From Candidatus Aenigmatarchaeota archaeon (GTDB lineage Archaea; Aenigmatarchaeota; Aenigmatarchaeia; CG10238-14), in the NCBI GenBank assembly GCA_025058005.1, contig JANXDN010000029.1, positions 1 through 5,259 on the forward strand: 5,259 bases of DNA, in the 5' to 3' direction. The notes below the pieces were generated by a model. It ran no database searches. It saw only the letters and a list, made by a program, of their open reading frames with translations, and was not told where the DNA came from. Within the stretch, counting starts at the first letter, position 1, and the number at the start of each line of letters is the position of its first letter. Of this stretch, positions 4,441-5,259 are shown piece by piece. A program made the position numbers and the translations under genes.

Positions 4441-5259
4441 ATGAATATTTGGGTGAAATGTTTAATATTGTTATTATTTTTAGAGATAGTGCATGCTCAA
4501 GAAGTAAACTCGATGGATGCCAACATCTATTTATCTGAAAATGATGCGAAAATAGAGATGTTTTACGTGGTGTCGAAAATAAATAGATTTCAATTCCCTT
4601 TAGAGGGGGAAATTTATGATTTAAATTCTAAAAATGCAAGCTGTTCAATATCTTCTGGTGTACAAAGAGTTATTCAATGCAAAATTGATTCTAACCAAAA
4701 TAGTTTTAGTATATCTTTTAATGTAAAAGATGTTGTGAAGCAAAGAGAAAATATTATGTTTTTTGGCTATGATATTCCAATATCTTATAATACAAAAAGA
4801 GTTAATGTAAAACTTGAACTACCTCTAGGGTTTGCATTGACTGACAAAGTTTTTACACCGGTTTCTCCGCCTAACACTGAAGTTGGAACAGATGGTAGAA
4901 AAATATTCATCAAATGGGAGTTTAAAAATAAGGAAATGGATGATATTGTGCCAATAAGAGTGTATTTTGAAAAGGTGGTTAGTTCTGGTAACACAAGGGA
5001 TTACACTTCTATAATTGTTGGTTTTGTATCCATAATAATAATATTGACAGTGTTGTATTTGAGATTAATAAAAAGAAAACAAGAGGTTGTATTATCAGTG
5101 TTAAACGAGGCTGAAAGAACAATAGTTGAAATATTGCAGAATCAACCAGAAGAAGAAGTTGACCAAAGAAATATAGTGACTCTATCTGGATTTTCTAAGG
5201 CTAAGGTAAGTAGAATTATAAAAAGTCTAGAGGAAAGAGGGGTTGTAGAAAGTAGATGA
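4441..5259 (+). CDS. Membrane-anchored protein with signal peptide, external domain, TM and C-terminal winged-helix/HTH
   Basis: A 272-residue protein with a clear three-part layout. A signal peptide (about 1-19, hydrophobic core 'CLILLLFLEI', likely cut after His-Ala before Gln20) leads into an extracytoplasmic beta-rich domain (about 20-187) with two cysteines (68 and 79) that may pair. One TM helix (about 190-209) is followed by a basic 'RLIKRK' (208-213) on the cytoplasmic side. The tail (about 218-272) has a MarR-like helix-turn-helix: 'NEAERTIVEIL' (222-232) and recognition region 'GFSKAKVSRIIKSLEERGVV' (250-269). This architecture is known from archaeal membrane-bound HTH proteins thought to transmit surface signals to transcription. 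The protein stops directly after the recognition helix, without the usual beta-wing. Its final bases read ATGA, so a next gene may overlap by 4 nt. The ligand and target promoters are unknown. Confidence 0.75.
   Translation: MNIWVKCLILLLFLEIVHAQEVNSMDANIYLSENDAKIEMFYVVSKINRFQFPLEGEIYDLNSKNASCSISSGVQRVIQCKIDSNQNSFSISFNVKDVVKQRENIMFFGYDIPISYNTKRVNVKLELPLGFALTDKVFTPVSPPNTEVGTDGRKIFIKWEFKNKEMDDIVPIRVYFEKVVSSGNTRDYTSIIVGFVSIIIILTVLYLRLIKRKQEVVLSVLNEAERTIVEILQNQPEEEVDQRNIVTLSGFSKAKVSRIIKSLEERGVVESR

Noticed and set aside
4785..4994. Minus-strand open frame 4785-4994
   Set aside because: It is a shadow of the extracytoplasmic domain of the membrane regulator, with no start signals.
1..5259. CRISPR array, insertion sequence, terminal inverted repeats or phage genes
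   Set aside because: No regularly spaced repeats, transposase-like protein or long inverted repeats were seen on either strand.

Overview
The window looks like AT-rich archaeal chromosome, most likely from a small-genome (DPANN-like) lineage. Four observations support this. There are class III (archaeal type IV pilin) signal peptides and single-domain archaeal T2SF/TadB-TadC-like membrane proteins. A tRNA-Thr has U73 and an apparent intron in its anticodon loop. Several start codons lie about 25-28 nt downstream of TATA-like boxes with no Shine-Dalgarno (SD) sequence, which suggests leaderless transcripts. The fragment at the left edge has the C-terminus expected of archaeal/eukaryal-type prolyl-tRNA synthetase. 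The exact lineage cannot be fixed from this sequence alone.

Layout. 1-63: C-terminal 20 residues of a probable ProRS. 130-1829 (+): two translationally coupled T2SF/Tad-type pilus platform proteins. 1822-2690 (-): two tandem paralogous archaeal type IV pilins that converge on the platform genes, with both stop codons inside the 8-bp palindrome TCACGTGA. 2691-2766: a compact divergent promoter region. 2767-3210 (+): a small single-TM, pilin-like protein of unknown function. 3279-3361 (+): tRNA-Thr(CGU) with a probable 10-nt intron. 3423-4409 (+): a full-length relative of the AmmeMemoRadiSam radical SAM enzyme in which all three cysteines of the catalytic CX3CX2C motif are replaced. 4441-5259 (+): a secreted-domain/TM/winged-helix protein, probably a membrane-bound transcriptional regulator. 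It ends in ATGA, which could start a further gene.

How they fit together. The two T2SF proteins, the two pilins and probably the small TM protein look like a compact type IV filament locus: platform plus subunits. The assembly ATPase and the prepilin peptidase are not in the window and must be encoded elsewhere. The tRNA, the radical-SAM-like pseudoenzyme and the membrane regulator form a second, unrelated stretch. The strongest candidates for something undescribed are the catalytically disarmed radical SAM homologue and the very short tRNA intron.
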